Origin: RHKX01 sp046330285
GTDB lineage: Bacteria > Actinomycetota > Thermoleophilia > Solirubrobacterales > 70-9
Direction: 5' to 3'
Assembly (NCBI GenBank): GCA_046330285.1
Contig: JAXLSX010000010.1
Location: forward strand, 1-64,000
Length of the DNA stretch: 64,000 nt
Position numbers and translations under genes: made by a program. Shown here one piece after another: positions 33,045-41,319 of the stretch (position 1 is the stretch's first letter; each line of letters begins with the position of its first letter). The notes beneath the pieces were generated by a model that ran no database searches, was not told the DNA's origin, and worked only from the letters and a program-made list of their open reading frames with translations.

Positions 33045-33755
33045 TCAGCGGTATTCCGGGTTCGGGTGGTCGAACCGCGCTCCCGCGTCCCACTCGGCGC
33101 GCTGGTTGCCGTACGCCGGGATTCCGCCGGCCCGCTTCAGCATCGCGGCGAGGTGCATCAGGTTCCAGGTCATGAACGTGGTGTTCCGCCGGGTGAACTC
33201 GTTCTCGAGGCCGCCGCTCCCGGGATCCGCGTAGCTGGGACCCGGGCCGGCTTCGCCGATCCAGCCGGCATCGGCCTGGGGCGGAATCGTGTAGCCGAGG
33301 TGCTGCAGCGAGTAGAGCGTGTTCATCGCGACGTGCTTGATCCCGTCCTCGTTGCCGGTCACGAGCACGCCGCCAACGCGGCCGTAGTAGACCCACTGGC
33401 CCTGCTCGTTGAGGTTGCCCGAGTAGCCGTAGAGCCGCTCGATCACCCGGGTGCAGATGCTGGACTTCTCGCCGAGCCAGATCGGCGTGCCGATCACGAG
33501 GATGTCGGTGTCGAAGGCCTTCTGCTGGATCTCGGGCCAGTCGTCGCGCTCGTAGCCGTGCTCGGTCATGTCCTCGTCGACACCGGGCGGCACCTCGCGG
33601 TCGGCGACCCGGATGTTCTCGACGGCGACCCCGTGCGCCTCCATGATCGCGATCGAGTTGTCCATGAGCGCCTGGGTGTTCGAGGGCGACGGCGACGGCT
33701 TCAGGGTGCAATTGAGAAAGAGCGCGCTGAGGTCGGAGAAGTCGTGATCGGGCAT
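33045..33755 (-). CDS. Flavodoxin-fold NAD(P)H-dependent FMN reductase-like protein
   Basis: 236 residues. ALFLNCTLKPSPSPSNTQALMDN is the phosphate loop of the FMN-reductase/iron-sulfur flavoprotein family, followed by DILVIGTPIWLGEKSSICTRVIERL and VYYGRVGGVLVTGNEDGIKHVAMNTLYSLQHLGYTIPP. It probably binds FMN and transfers electrons. The gene is divergent from a cytochrome P450, so it might serve as redox partner; this is positional inference only. Confidence 0.85.
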   Translation of the reverse strand: MPDHDFSDLSALFLNCTLKPSPSPSNTQALMDNSIAIMEAHGVAVENIRVADREVPPGVDEDMTEHGYERDDWPEIQQKAFDTDILVIGTPIWLGEKSSICTRVIERLYGYSGNLNEQGQWVYYGRVGGVLVTGNEDGIKHVAMNTLYSLQHLGYTIPPQADAGWIGEAGPGPSYADPGSGGLENEFTRRNTTFMTWNLMHLAAMLKRAGGIPAYGNQRAEWDAGARFDHPNPEYR

Positions 33756-33879
33756 CGGTTTCGGTCCTTTCGCGTTGTGCGTTCCGGGGCCTCAGTCGCC
33801 CGGACCCGGCCAATCGTTACAAGCGGTTAGATTGCCGGGACTGGCTGGTCGACCAACCCAAGCCCCGGAGGAGATCGAG

Positions 33880-35151
33880 ATGGCGAGCGAGCAGACGGCC
33901 CCGACGACGGCAGCGGAAGCGGGAGCGCTCGACGTTCCGGTCGACGAGTTGAGGGTCGCCGACGACGTCTACTGGCAGGACGGCGCGCCCTACGAGCTGT
34001 TCAAGCGCCTGCGGTCGGAGTGCCCGGTCCACTGGAGCGACTCGATCGAGCAGTACCCGGACGAGGACGGCTTCTGGTCGATCACATCGGCCGACGACGT
34101 TCACACGGTCAGCCGCGACTGGCGGACCTACTCGTCGGGCCAGGGAATCACCGCTCTCACCCACTCGATCCTGCCGCTCGAGCTCCAGCAGGCGATGTTC
34201 ATCGGCATGGACCCGCCGAAGCACGATCGCCTCAAGGCGCTGTTCCAGCGCGGCTTCACCCCGAAGCGGATCGCCGATCACGAGGAGACGATCCGCTCGA
34301 TCACCGTCGACGTGCTCGATGGCCTCGGCGATCGCGACACCTGCGACCTCGTCACCGACATCGCTCAACCGGTCGTCTCCCGCGTGATCCACAGCTTCAT
34401 GGGGGTGCCGCCGGAGGACGACGCCGACTGGGCCCGGCTCATGAACTCGGTCCTCGCCGCCAACGATCCCGACCTCAACCCGGGCGGTCCCGAGCAGATC
34501 ATGGAGCGGGACGTGCCGGAGATCTTCGAGCGCTGCAGCAAGCTGATCGCGGACCGCCGCGAGAACCCGACCGACGACCTGACGAGCGTGCTCGTCCATG
34601 CCGAGATCGACGGCGAGAGGCTCGAGGAGCACGAGATCGTGATGGGCTTCTTCCTGCTCGTCGCCGCCGGCAACGACTCGACCAAGGCGACCTACAGCAG
34701 CGGGATGCGGGCGATCCTCGAGAACCCGGAGCAGAAGCAGATCCTGCTCAACGACCTCTCGCTCGTCCCCGACGCGGTCGAGGAGGCGTTGCGCATGTAC
34801 CCGGCGTTCGCCCACTTCCGCCGGACCGCGACCGAGGACACCGAGCTCGGCGGTCAGACGATTCGCGAGGGCGAGAAGGTGGTCATGTGGTACGTCTCCT
34901 CGAACCGCGACGAGACGCGCTACGAGGACGCGGACACGTTCGACGTGACCCGCAAGCCCGAGCACCAGGCGTTCGGCGCCGGCGGCCGCCACTTCTGCCT
35001 CGGGACGGCACTGGCCCGGCTCGAGCTGCGGATCCTGATCGAGGAGACGCTGAAGCGCTATCCGGAGATCGAGCTCGACGGGCGCCCGCTCGCGGCCGCC
35101 ACCCAGTTCGTCAATCAGCTCAAGTCGCTGCCGGTTCGGCTGCGGGCGTAG
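33880..35151 (+). CDS. Cytochrome P450
   Basis: 423-residue soluble bacterial P450. The heme ligand is Cys373 in FGAGGRHFCLGTALARLEL; the I-helix has VAAGNDST (AGxDT variant), and the K-helix EEALRMY gives ExxR. The CYP125/CYP142-like look of FIGMDPPKHDRLKALFQRGFTP is typical of actinobacterial class I enzymes needing ferredoxin and reductase. No ferredoxin gene is adjacent. ATG at 33880 follows GGAGGAG. Its last 32 bases overlap the convergent M28-like gene. Substrate unknown. Confidence 0.95.
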   Translation: MASEQTAPTTAAEAGALDVPVDELRVADDVYWQDGAPYELFKRLRSECPVHWSDSIEQYPDEDGFWSITSADDVHTVSRDWRTYSSGQGITALTHSILPLELQQAMFIGMDPPKHDRLKALFQRGFTPKRIADHEETIRSITVDVLDGLGDRDTCDLVTDIAQPVVSRVIHSFMGVPPEDDADWARLMNSVLAANDPDLNPGGPEQIMERDVPEIFERCSKLIADRRENPTDDLTSVLVHAEIDGERLEEHEIVMGFFLLVAAGNDSTKATYSSGMRAILENPEQKQILLNDLSLVPDAVEEALRMYPAFAHFRRTATEDTELGGQTIREGEKVVMWYVSSNRDETRYEDADTFDVTRKPEHQAFGAGGRHFCLGTALARLELRILIEETLKRYPEIELDGRPLAAATQFVNQLKSLPVRLRA

Positions 35152-36367
35152 TCGCCGCCTGCGCCCGGCCGAGGTCGCGGTCGAGCAGCCGGATCGCGTC
35201 CGCGGCGAGTCGGGCGGCGCGCTCGACCGAGGCGGGATCGACCGCGTCGGGCAGGTCGGCCGGCGTGTGGTGGCCCGCCGGCAGCGCTCGGCCGTCCTCG
35301 CGGCAGGTGATCGCCATCGCCGGGTAGCGGTAGGCACGGGCGACGATCGCGGCGGTGGCGCGGGCGTCGCGGATCGGCTCGGCGTCGAAGTCGTCGTCGG
35401 CGTCGCGGGCGATCGCCACGGCGGCGCAGAGCTCGGCGAGGCCGGTGTCGAGGGGAAGGCTGACCGCGAGCCCGCCCGACAGCGCGAACCGCGGCTGCCC
35501 ACGCCCGACCGACTCGAAGGAGACGAAGCGGGTCGTCGCCCGGTCCAGCTCCTTGCGGTGGGTCCGGATGAACGAGCGGAAGCCCTCCATCGTCGTCTCG
35601 CCGCCGCCGCAGAGCGCCAGTTCTACTCGCACGTTCTCTAGTGGGTCGGCGTCGAGGAGCCGGGCGGTCTCGATCGCCGCGGCGACCCCCGAAGCGTTCG
35701 CGTTCGCGCCGGGCGAGGCGGGGGAGAGGGCGATCTCCCCGAGCGCGAAGCAGGCGACGATCAGGACCATCGTCGGCACGAGCTGGACGTAGTCGAGCCA
35801 GGTCGCGTCGAGCCCCGCCATCCGGGCGCCGACCGGCAGCACGAGGAGGGCGATCGCCCAGAACCAGATCCGGGTCGGCGACGAGACCACCGGTAGACGC
35901 CGCGCGGCCGCCTCGTGGAGGCGGGTGCTGATGCCGGTGTAGACCGCTCCGGTCCGGGGGGCGTCGACGTTCGCGCAGAGGAACAGCCGGGGCAGCTCCT
36001 TCGACGCGCCCGGCGAGGTGGCGAGGAGGTTCTGCGAGGCGCGCCGGAAGAGGATGCGCCGGAGCAGGTACCAACGCGCCGAGAGGTCGAGGTATGCGGA
36101 CGTGGCGGCGAAGAGGACCATCGCGAACCCGGCGACGGGCTCGCTCACGGCGACGATGCTGCCGGCGATCGCCAGCGCGCAGTGGAGGAAGTGCACGATC
36201 GGCCACTGCGGGTGCACCCAGGTCGGCTCGACCTCACACCGCCGCCCGCTCGTTTCCAGCTCCGACTTCAGCGCGTTCGTCAGCCGTCGCTCCGCGTCGG
36301 TGCCCGGCAGCCGGTCCCGGTACCCGCAGATCTCGGCGACCCGCTCGCTGATCGTCCCCGCGCTCAC
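35120..36367 (-). CDS. Membrane protein with degenerate M28 peptidase domain
   Basis: 415 residues from the GTG at 36367. An M28-type frame is clear (ERLTNALKSELETSGRR-like start, SPGANANASGVAAAIETARLL, GGGETTMEGFRSFIRTH, GHHTPADLPDAVDP), interrupted by about four hydrophobic helices in the first half. Metal ligands look lost: canonical AHxD is CANVDAP, canonical GANDNASG is GANANASG (bridging Asp to Ala), and only one Glu is left of the Glu-Glu pair. So it is probably a non-catalytic membrane homologue, role unknown. Convergent with, and overlapping, the P450 gene. Confidence 0.75.
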   Translation of the reverse strand: MSAGTISERVAEICGYRDRLPGTDAERRLTNALKSELETSGRRCEVEPTWVHPQWPIVHFLHCALAIAGSIVAVSEPVAGFAMVLFAATSAYLDLSARWYLLRRILFRRASQNLLATSPGASKELPRLFLCANVDAPRTGAVYTGISTRLHEAAARRLPVVSSPTRIWFWAIALLVLPVGARMAGLDATWLDYVQLVPTMVLIVACFALGEIALSPASPGANANASGVAAAIETARLLDADPLENVRVELALCGGGETTMEGFRSFIRTHRKELDRATTRFVSFESVGRGQPRFALSGGLAVSLPLDTGLAELCAAVAIARDADDDFDAEPIRDARATAAIVARAYRYPAMAITCREDGRALPAGHHTPADLPDAVDPASVERAARLAADAIRLLDRDLGRAQAATTPAAEPAAT

Positions 36368-36459
36368 CCCTGGAGCATTACCGAGATCGCGACCGGGCGG
36401 TCCCGGCACCCCGATTCGCCCCGCCGCCGCCCGCCGCTGCTCCTAGACTCGTCCCGCGA

Positions 36460-36533
36460 GCCCCGGTAGCTCAGTTGGATAGAGCGCCGGCCTTCTAAGC
36501 CGGATGTCGCAGGTTCGAATCCTGCCCGGGGCG
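36460..36533 (+). tRNA. tRNA-Arg (anticodon TCT)
   Basis: Cloverleaf drawn by hand: acceptor GCCCCGG / CCGGGGC, D-arm with AGTTGGA loop, anticodon stem CCGGC/GCCGG around CTTCTAA (anticodon TCT, reads AGA), T-arm GCAGG-TTCGAAT-CCTGC, discriminator G. CCA is not encoded. TAGACT at 36444-36449 is a good -10 element 10 bases upstream. Confidence 0.95.
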
Positions 36534-36546
36534 TAGCCTGCCGCGG

Positions 36547-36756
36547 ATGCTCGGCTTCTTCGCAGGCGTGATGTTCCTCGTTGCCGCCGTGCTCGTCTAC
36601 TTCGCGGTCGGCGCGCTCAGCAACCTCTGGTCCGGGTACATGGACAGCCCGGCGACCACCTACATCGCTGCCGGGGCGCTCGATCTGATCGGCGCCGCCG
36701 GGGCCACCGCCTTCGGGGTGTGGCTGATGCGGCAGCACGGTCGCCACAGTCGCTGA
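36547..36756 (+). CDS. Small two-helix membrane protein
   Basis: 69 residues with two hydrophobic helices (FFAGVMFLVAAVLVYFAVGAL and TYIAAGALDLIGAAGATAFGVWLM) and a basic tail. It starts 13 bases after tRNA-Arg; TAGCCT at 36534-36539 lies 7 bases before the ATG, so it may have its own leaderless promoter immediately behind the tRNA. No family recognised. Confidence 0.6.
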   Translation: MLGFFAGVMFLVAAVLVYFAVGALSNLWSGYMDSPATTYIAAGALDLIGAAGATAFGVWLMRQHGRHSR

Positions 36757-36788
36757 TCCGGACCGGTCGAGCGATCGTTCTCAGCGAT

Positions 36789-37103
36789 GTGAAGCGCTGT
36801 GCCGCGATCCTCTCCGCCTTTGCCGTCCTCCTCGCCGGCTGTGGACTTGGGGTCGACTCCCGGCCGGGCCCGGCCGCCGACGCCAAGGCGCGCGAGTCGA
36901 TCGTCGCGGGTGGCGGCGATCCGGAGCGCTGGATCGTCCGCAACGCCTGCGGCAGCGCCGGGACCTGCGGGGTCCAGCTCGCGCCGCGATGCGATCCGAG
37001 CCGAGTGCTCGCGATCAACCGATACCGGATCAAGGACAGCTTCCCGACCCTGCTCGGCCCCGACCGGATTGCGCGGATGGTCGGCCGTCCGCGGCCCTGT
37101 TGA
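36789..37103 (+). CDS. Small lipoprotein
   Basis: 104 residues from the GTG at 36789. MKRCAAILSAFAVLLAGCGLG is a lipoprotein signal with lipobox LAGC. The mature part has several cysteines (NACGSAGTCGVQLAPRCD) and ends in GRPRPC, so disulfides are likely after export. No family recognised. Confidence 0.65.
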   Translation: MKRCAAILSAFAVLLAGCGLGVDSRPGPAADAKARESIVAGGGDPERWIVRNACGSAGTCGVQLAPRCDPSRVLAINRYRIKDSFPTLLGPDRIARMVGRPRPC

Positions 37104-37133
37104 ACCCGACGAGTCAGGCGTTACGATCGGCGC

Positions 37134-37535
37134 ATGGCAGGAGATTCCGAGTACGAGACGCCCTCTGAAGAGATCGACGCGACGATCGCGTCCTACGGCG
37201 ACTGGCGCGGCGAGACGCTCGCGCGCGCCCGCGAGCTGATCAGGCGCGCCGAGCCCGACGTCGTCGAGGAGGTCAAGTGGCGCAAGCCGTCCAACGACAT
37301 GGCCGGGGTTCCGGTCTGGTCTCGCGACGGGATCATCTGCACCGGCGAGACCTACAAGGACAAGGTCAAGCTGACGTTCGCCAAGGGCGCCTCGGTCGAC
37401 GACCCGACCGGCATCTTCAACGCCAGCCTCGACGCCGGCACTCGCCGGGCCATCGACCTCCGCGAGGACGACGAGCTCGACGGCGACGCGTTCGTGGAGC
37501 TGATCCGCGCCGCCGTCGCGGTCAACGCGTCCTGA
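37134..37535 (+). CDS. DUF1801 (YdhG-like) family protein
   Basis: 133 residues. IASYGDWRGETLARARELIRRAEPDVVEEVKWRKPSNDMAGVPVWSRDGIICTGETYKDKVKLTF matches the DUF1801 fold, in which a Trp-Arg-x-Pro strand and a lysine-rich hairpin are conserved. Role unknown. TACGAT at 37122-37127 lies 6 bases before the ATG with no ribosome site: a probable leaderless gene. Confidence 0.85.
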   Translation: MAGDSEYETPSEEIDATIASYGDWRGETLARARELIRRAEPDVVEEVKWRKPSNDMAGVPVWSRDGIICTGETYKDKVKLTFAKGASVDDPTGIFNASLDAGTRRAIDLREDDELDGDAFVELIRAAVAVNAS

Positions 37536-37592
37536 TCCGCGATCGACCGCGGACCGGCGCGATGCCCGGCAAGCTAGATTTGGGCCACGCAC

Positions 37593-37666
37593 GGTGGGCG
37601 TAGCTCAGTTGGTAGAGCTCCTGGTTGTGGTCCAGGCGGTCGCGGGTTCGAGTCCCGTCGCTCACC
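37593..37666 (+). tRNA. tRNA-His (anticodon GTG), integration target
   Basis: Acceptor GTGGGCG / CGCTCAC with one G-T pair, D-arm GCTC/GAGC, anticodon stem CCTGG/CCAGG around TTGTGGT (anticodon GTG), T-arm GCGGG-TTCGAGT-CCCGT, discriminator C73 and an encoded G at -1 (37593), both hallmarks of tRNA-His. TAGATT at 37575-37580 is its -10 element. Its 3' part from 37624 is repeated at 41273, marking an integrated element. Confidence 0.96.
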
Positions 37667-37670
37667 CCTC
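37624..37670 (+). repeat. Left attachment site (tRNA-His 3' end)
   Basis: 47-base sequence from the anticodon loop to four bases beyond the discriminator of tRNA-His. Repeated in direct orientation at 41273-41319 with a single mismatch (CCAGG versus CCAAG). The pair is the classic signature of site-specific integration at a tRNA 3' end. Confidence 0.9.
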
Positions 37671-37978
37671 GGTACCTGGCATCCCGACCTATCGACCTGC
37701 AGCGCCAACTAGGCGAAACCCGCGCTGAGAGCGCGACGACTCAGTTTGGGGGGTGGCGCTTGACCGCATCATCGGTGGCCAAGCGGCCCCGGGATAGCTA
37801 CCGCTCGGGGTAGTGGATGTGGCCGAGGGGTCTTGGATCGCATCCAGCGGGCGAAGCGTCTGCAATCAGCAACGACTTCCTGTGAACCTAAGGCACGCTC
37901 TCGCGATCGCCAGGTGCAACACTCCTAGCTCAACGACGAGGCGTGAACGGAATCCGATAGCGGTCGTAGACTGGCCGC
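37671..37978. other. Island left non-coding interval
   Basis: 308 bases between tRNA-His and the first island gene. I see no convincing coding sequence on either strand; a 62-codon reading at 37625-37813 runs through the tRNA and resembles nothing. No integrase motif is found. TAGACT at 37967-37972 is a likely -10 element for the next gene. Confidence 0.6.
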
Positions 37979-38866
37979 GTGGATTCTGACGTCGATACAG
38001 GGCGATGGCTTGAAGCTTGTCGGCGGGCCGTACGGCGGCAGAAAGCGATCCTTGCGGATTTCCGAGGCAGGGATCTCACGCACTATGTTGGCGTGGGAGC
38101 GGGCGGTGATCAGACTTTGGAGCTCGACCGAGCTTTTGAGGAGGCCGTCTTCCTCGAGTTAGCCGAGGTTGCCGAGCCGGTGGGGTTTGCCGTGATCTCC
38201 GAGGAGCGTGGCGGGGAGACCATAGGAAAACAAGGGCCGACAGAACTGCGGGTTGTGGTTGACCCAATAGATGGGTCGGAGAACGCCAAGCGCGGGATAC
38301 CCTGCTTCAGCCTGAGCGTCGCAGTTGCCACCGGAGCGACGATGCAGGACGTCGAATTTGGCTACGTCTATGACTTCGGGACTGGGGAGGAGTGGGCTGC
38401 CTTTCGAGGAGCCGGAGCGTTCCTCAACGGCGATCTCCTCGATCAAGTGCAGACGAGGGCCGCGGCAATGAACGCGCGTGAGAATGACCGGGGGAAGGGC
38501 ATTGGACTCGTGGCTCTGGAGGCGGCAGAGCCGACTCTCCTTGGTGGAGCCGTCGCATCACTAGCTGCGGACGTCTACCTCATTCGCGTTATCGGGTCCA
38601 TTGCCATCACGCTGGCGCATCTAGCGACCGGGCGGATCGACGCAATGTTCACAGCCGGTGAATGCAAGAGCGTTGACGCTGCTGCCGGTCAGCTAATTGC
38701 CCGCGAGGCCGGCGCGGAGATCAGGTTTGAGAACTTGGCGCTCAGTGAGACCGAGCTGACGCTAGACCGAAAATTTCGTCTGGTTGGCGCCCGCGAGCAG
38801 GACGCTCTCGACGCGGTGGTTGCAGCTCAACAGGCGGCGGCGTTTTCGAGCAGCCGACTGCCGTAA
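37979..38866 (+). CDS. Inositol-monophosphatase-family phosphatase (island gene 1)
   Basis: 295 residues. The lithium-sensitive phosphatase motifs are present: GGDQTLELDRAFEEAV, ISEERGG (E76), VVVDPIDGSENAKRGIPCFSLSVA (D95, D98, G99, S100) and SVDAAAGQLIAREAG (D233). All the metal ligands expected for catalysis look intact. The DPIDGSxN form with GIPCFSLSVA is closest to archaeal-type FBPase/IMPase. Possible substrates are inositol phosphate, fructose bisphosphate or a 3',5'-nucleoside bisphosphate; none can be chosen. GTG start, 6 bases after TAGACT, so leaderless. Foreign base composition. Confidence 0.85.
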   Translation: MDSDVDTGRWLEACRRAVRRQKAILADFRGRDLTHYVGVGAGGDQTLELDRAFEEAVFLELAEVAEPVGFAVISEERGGETIGKQGPTELRVVVDPIDGSENAKRGIPCFSLSVAVATGATMQDVEFGYVYDFGTGEEWAAFRGAGAFLNGDLLDQVQTRAAAMNARENDRGKGIGLVALEAAEPTLLGGAVASLAADVYLIRVIGSIAITLAHLATGRIDAMFTAGECKSVDAAAGQLIAREAGAEIRFENLALSETELTLDRKFRLVGAREQDALDAVVAAQQAAAFSSSRLP

Positions 38867-38983
38867 TAGATTCCCACTCGTGGGGTCCCATCCAGGGCTA
38901 GAGCCAGAGATGTCTCAGACCGAGACAGGTGCCTCTGTTCTCTTTGCGATTGGTGCCGAGACATTAGGTTTCCGCGTCTCCGC

Positions 38984-41152
38984 GTGGCCTTGGTGCAAAG
39001 CGAGAACGAGACGTTCCACACGCCGACCCACGATGTGCTCACCATCCTTCGGCAGCAAGGTCACTGGGATGTCAGGCTTTACACAGACAGGACGGTGGAA
39101 GCTGCGCTGGCTGACGCTCCCGGGTTTGACTGTGTGGTGATCGGGGTTCAGGCCCTCGTCCAAGGACCTGCCATACGCCAGGCGGTCAAGTCCCAGCCGT
39201 TCCGATCAAATCTCGTAGTCCTGCATCAGCATTCAAGCGAGTGCTTTGACGACCTTGGATTTACGGATATCAGGGCCCAGGATGTCGATCAACTGCAAGA
39301 CGTGCTCTCAGTCATGGGACGAACGGCAACGGCAAGTGCGGAGGTCTCGCGGAAAGGTCTGGCGGCCGACGAGCCGCTACTGAACTGGCCATACCAACTG
39401 ATTCCTGAGCTGTTGCCGGCGGACGACGCCAAGCCCTTGCCCCTTTCGCTCGCCTTCGATGTCGATTCAGCAAGTGACTGGATCCCGGTCGTGAGTATTA
39501 GCAATGCTGAGGCGGCGCAGGCCATCGTCCTCCGGACCGGCTCCAATCCCGAGGGTCACCGAACCGTAATCACTGCCCTTGATCATGAGCCCGGGAACAC
39601 CTCGCACGAGCGCTTTCTCGTTAATTGCATCTCATTTGCTGCGACCGGACGACCTTCTGCGGTCGTACTAAGTAGCGACGGGTCGTCCTCGATGCGAACG
39701 CTGGCGGCGAAGCTGGAGCTTTCTGGTACAGACGCCGTACAGCTATCAATTGATCCGAGTCCTGTCGCCGTGTCTGCTGCGTTCCAAGGATGGCCGGTTC
39801 TAAGCGCAGAACGAGTGTTTGTGAGGGACAGCGACGAGCAGCTTCGTAAGGGCATCGCTGAATCGGAAGCCGCCATCAAGTGGCTTGCCCGCGGCGGTAG
39901 CCAAGTTTCGCTTACCGAGGACGGTCTCCTCGGCGTTCGCCATGGTCTGTCTGACCCGCAGGCCATCGCAGCCGCCTGGGCGGCCTGGTTCACCGACCTG
40001 CCCCGGCGGGGCTGGGTCGGTGATAGCGATCGCGGTGGCAGCATCTCCGCGACTCGTGCAGTTCTCCGAGTCCTTGAGTTCTGCCATTCGGTCGCTTCGC
40101 CCGTGGCACCCGAAGTATTGGGGCTTGATCCTCCAGAGAAGCACCGGCACCAGGTCGAAGAGCTGTTCGATCGTCTCTTTGCCGGGCGTGATTCTCTGGA
40201 GCAGACGGTCGCGGCCACAGTTTCTGCGTTGGATATCGATAGTGCTGTTGGGGGTGTACTCACTGAGGAGCACCGTGAACGTGTTGTGGCCTGGCTCCAG
40301 GCCGAGTTCGAGCGCTCGCCGGTTGAGGATCAAATCGAGATCGCTAGGTGCCTCGGAAGTCCCAAGCTCATGGAGAGGGTGCTGAAAACGCTCCCAAACG
40401 CGGTGAGCATCGAATGTCTCACCCGGTTGCGATTCGCCGCCATGGCGAAGCCGCTAACGACCCTTCAAATGCCGGATCTCCAGCCGACGGAGCTAGGTCG
40501 TCTGGATGATTCTCTTCCACTGTCTGCTCTCACGCTGATCGCGTTTGCTCGGCGACTCCGTAACTCGTCCTACGCACCGGCCGAAACTGATGTCGAGCAG
40601 CTGGAGCGGGCTTCTAACTCGCTCAACCGGCATTCGGAGATGCGAAAGCTCGATTCAGGCGATTTCGCCGAAGTTAGTGCGTTCCTGATCTCGACTGAAG
40701 CGTTGGCACGGGCGGAGTTCTTTGCTATCGAACCGACCGCCCTGCATTCGCTGAGGCATTCTGAGCGCTTTCTCTCGCTTAGAAGCTTCGAGAACCTCAT
40801 CCGGGAAACCAGAGATTCTCGGGCCGAGTCGCGCATGCTTTCCAAAGAGAACTCGATTTTCCGCGCGCGACTCGATCGAGCCAAGCAGACCGCAGGTATC
40901 GCGATCGTCTCGATCGCACTCATTGGATTCGCGCTCCCACTGGCGCTGACAGGCATGTCGTCGAATAGTCTGGCCGTAGGCGCTTTCCTAGCGCTGGGGC
41001 TGGCTATCGCACTTAGCGTAACCCTGAGAAACTGGCTGCCAGCTTGGGCCGAGCAGTTCGTTGAAGAATTGGGCCAGGGGATTTCGGGTGTGGCAACCGG
41101 GCTACTTCGTCGTATCGGGGGGCGCGATAGCCGCGAAACACGCGTCCCCTGA
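38984..41152 (+). CDS. Large membrane-anchored protein of unknown function (island gene 2)
   Basis: 722 residues. The first 240 residues alternate strand and helix like a Rossmann or GATase1-like domain (MALVQSENETFHTPTHDVLTILRQQGHWDVRLYTD, FDCVVIGVQALV, FLVNCISFAATGRPSAVV); residues about 250-320 look like a second such unit. A helical middle follows, then a coiled coil near 600-633, two TM helices at about 636-657 and 662-683, and a basic tail. No known family recognised. GTG at 38984 lacks a ribosome site; an ATG at 38910 is in another frame. It lies 117 bases after island gene 1. Confidence 0.7.
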   Translation: MALVQSENETFHTPTHDVLTILRQQGHWDVRLYTDRTVEAALADAPGFDCVVIGVQALVQGPAIRQAVKSQPFRSNLVVLHQHSSECFDDLGFTDIRAQDVDQLQDVLSVMGRTATASAEVSRKGLAADEPLLNWPYQLIPELLPADDAKPLPLSLAFDVDSASDWIPVVSISNAEAAQAIVLRTGSNPEGHRTVITALDHEPGNTSHERFLVNCISFAATGRPSAVVLSSDGSSSMRTLAAKLELSGTDAVQLSIDPSPVAVSAAFQGWPVLSAERVFVRDSDEQLRKGIAESEAAIKWLARGGSQVSLTEDGLLGVRHGLSDPQAIAAAWAAWFTDLPRRGWVGDSDRGGSISATRAVLRVLEFCHSVASPVAPEVLGLDPPEKHRHQVEELFDRLFAGRDSLEQTVAATVSALDIDSAVGGVLTEEHRERVVAWLQAEFERSPVEDQIEIARCLGSPKLMERVLKTLPNAVSIECLTRLRFAAMAKPLTTLQMPDLQPTELGRLDDSLPLSALTLIAFARRLRNSSYAPAETDVEQLERASNSLNRHSEMRKLDSGDFAEVSAFLISTEALARAEFFAIEPTALHSLRHSERFLSLRSFENLIRETRDSRAESRMLSKENSIFRARLDRAKQTAGIAIVSIALIGFALPLALTGMSSNSLAVGAFLALGLAIALSVTLRNWLPAWAEQFVEELGQGISGVATGLLRRIGGRDSRETRVP

Positions 41153-41272
41153 AGCGTGTCGTCGAGTTTGCCTTAGACATTGCGGTACTTAACGGAGCCA
41201 ACTTCCCGAACCAGGGAAACCTCCCAAGCACCAGAATCGGCTAAGCGGGCTGGTATTGACCGGGGCCTCGGA

Positions 41273-41319
41273 GTTGTGGTCCAAGCGGTCGCGGGTTCGA
41301 GTCCCGTCGCTCACCCCTC
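41273..41319 (+). repeat. Right attachment site (tRNA-His 3' fragment)
   Basis: Direct repeat of 37624-37670, 46 of 47 bases identical. It lacks the 5' half of a tRNA and so is not a second tRNA gene. The ATG of the DHFR-like gene begins at the very next base. Confidence 0.9.

Larger units (their letters stand above)
37671..41319. mobile_element. Integrase-less genomic island in tRNA-His
   Basis: A 3.65 kb insert bounded by the 47-base repeats. It differs from all flanking DNA in lower GC content and relaxed codon use (ATA, AAA, TTG, CTA and AGA codons appear). It encodes two genes on the plus strand and no recombinase, so it is either a satellite mobilised in trans or a decayed remnant. The right repeat directly abuts the ATG of the next chromosomal gene, implying that before insertion this gene lay right behind tRNA-His. 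Confidence 0.85.

Noticed and set aside
37625..37813. A 62-codon frame through tRNA-His and the island left end
   Set aside because: It begins inside the tRNA, has no ribosome site or promoter of its own and no recognisable similarity; no integrase motifs appear in any frame here.
38910..38984. A frameshifted N-terminus of island gene 2 beginning at ATG 38910
   Set aside because: That frame reads MSQTETGASVLFAIGAETLG and could look protein-like, but the frame of gene 2 itself starts with a plausible first strand (MALVQSE) at GTG 38984, so no frameshift is required.
41273..41319. A second tRNA-His gene
   Set aside because: Only the 3' part from the anticodon loop is present; the acceptor 5' strand and D-arm are missing, so it is an attachment-site repeat.
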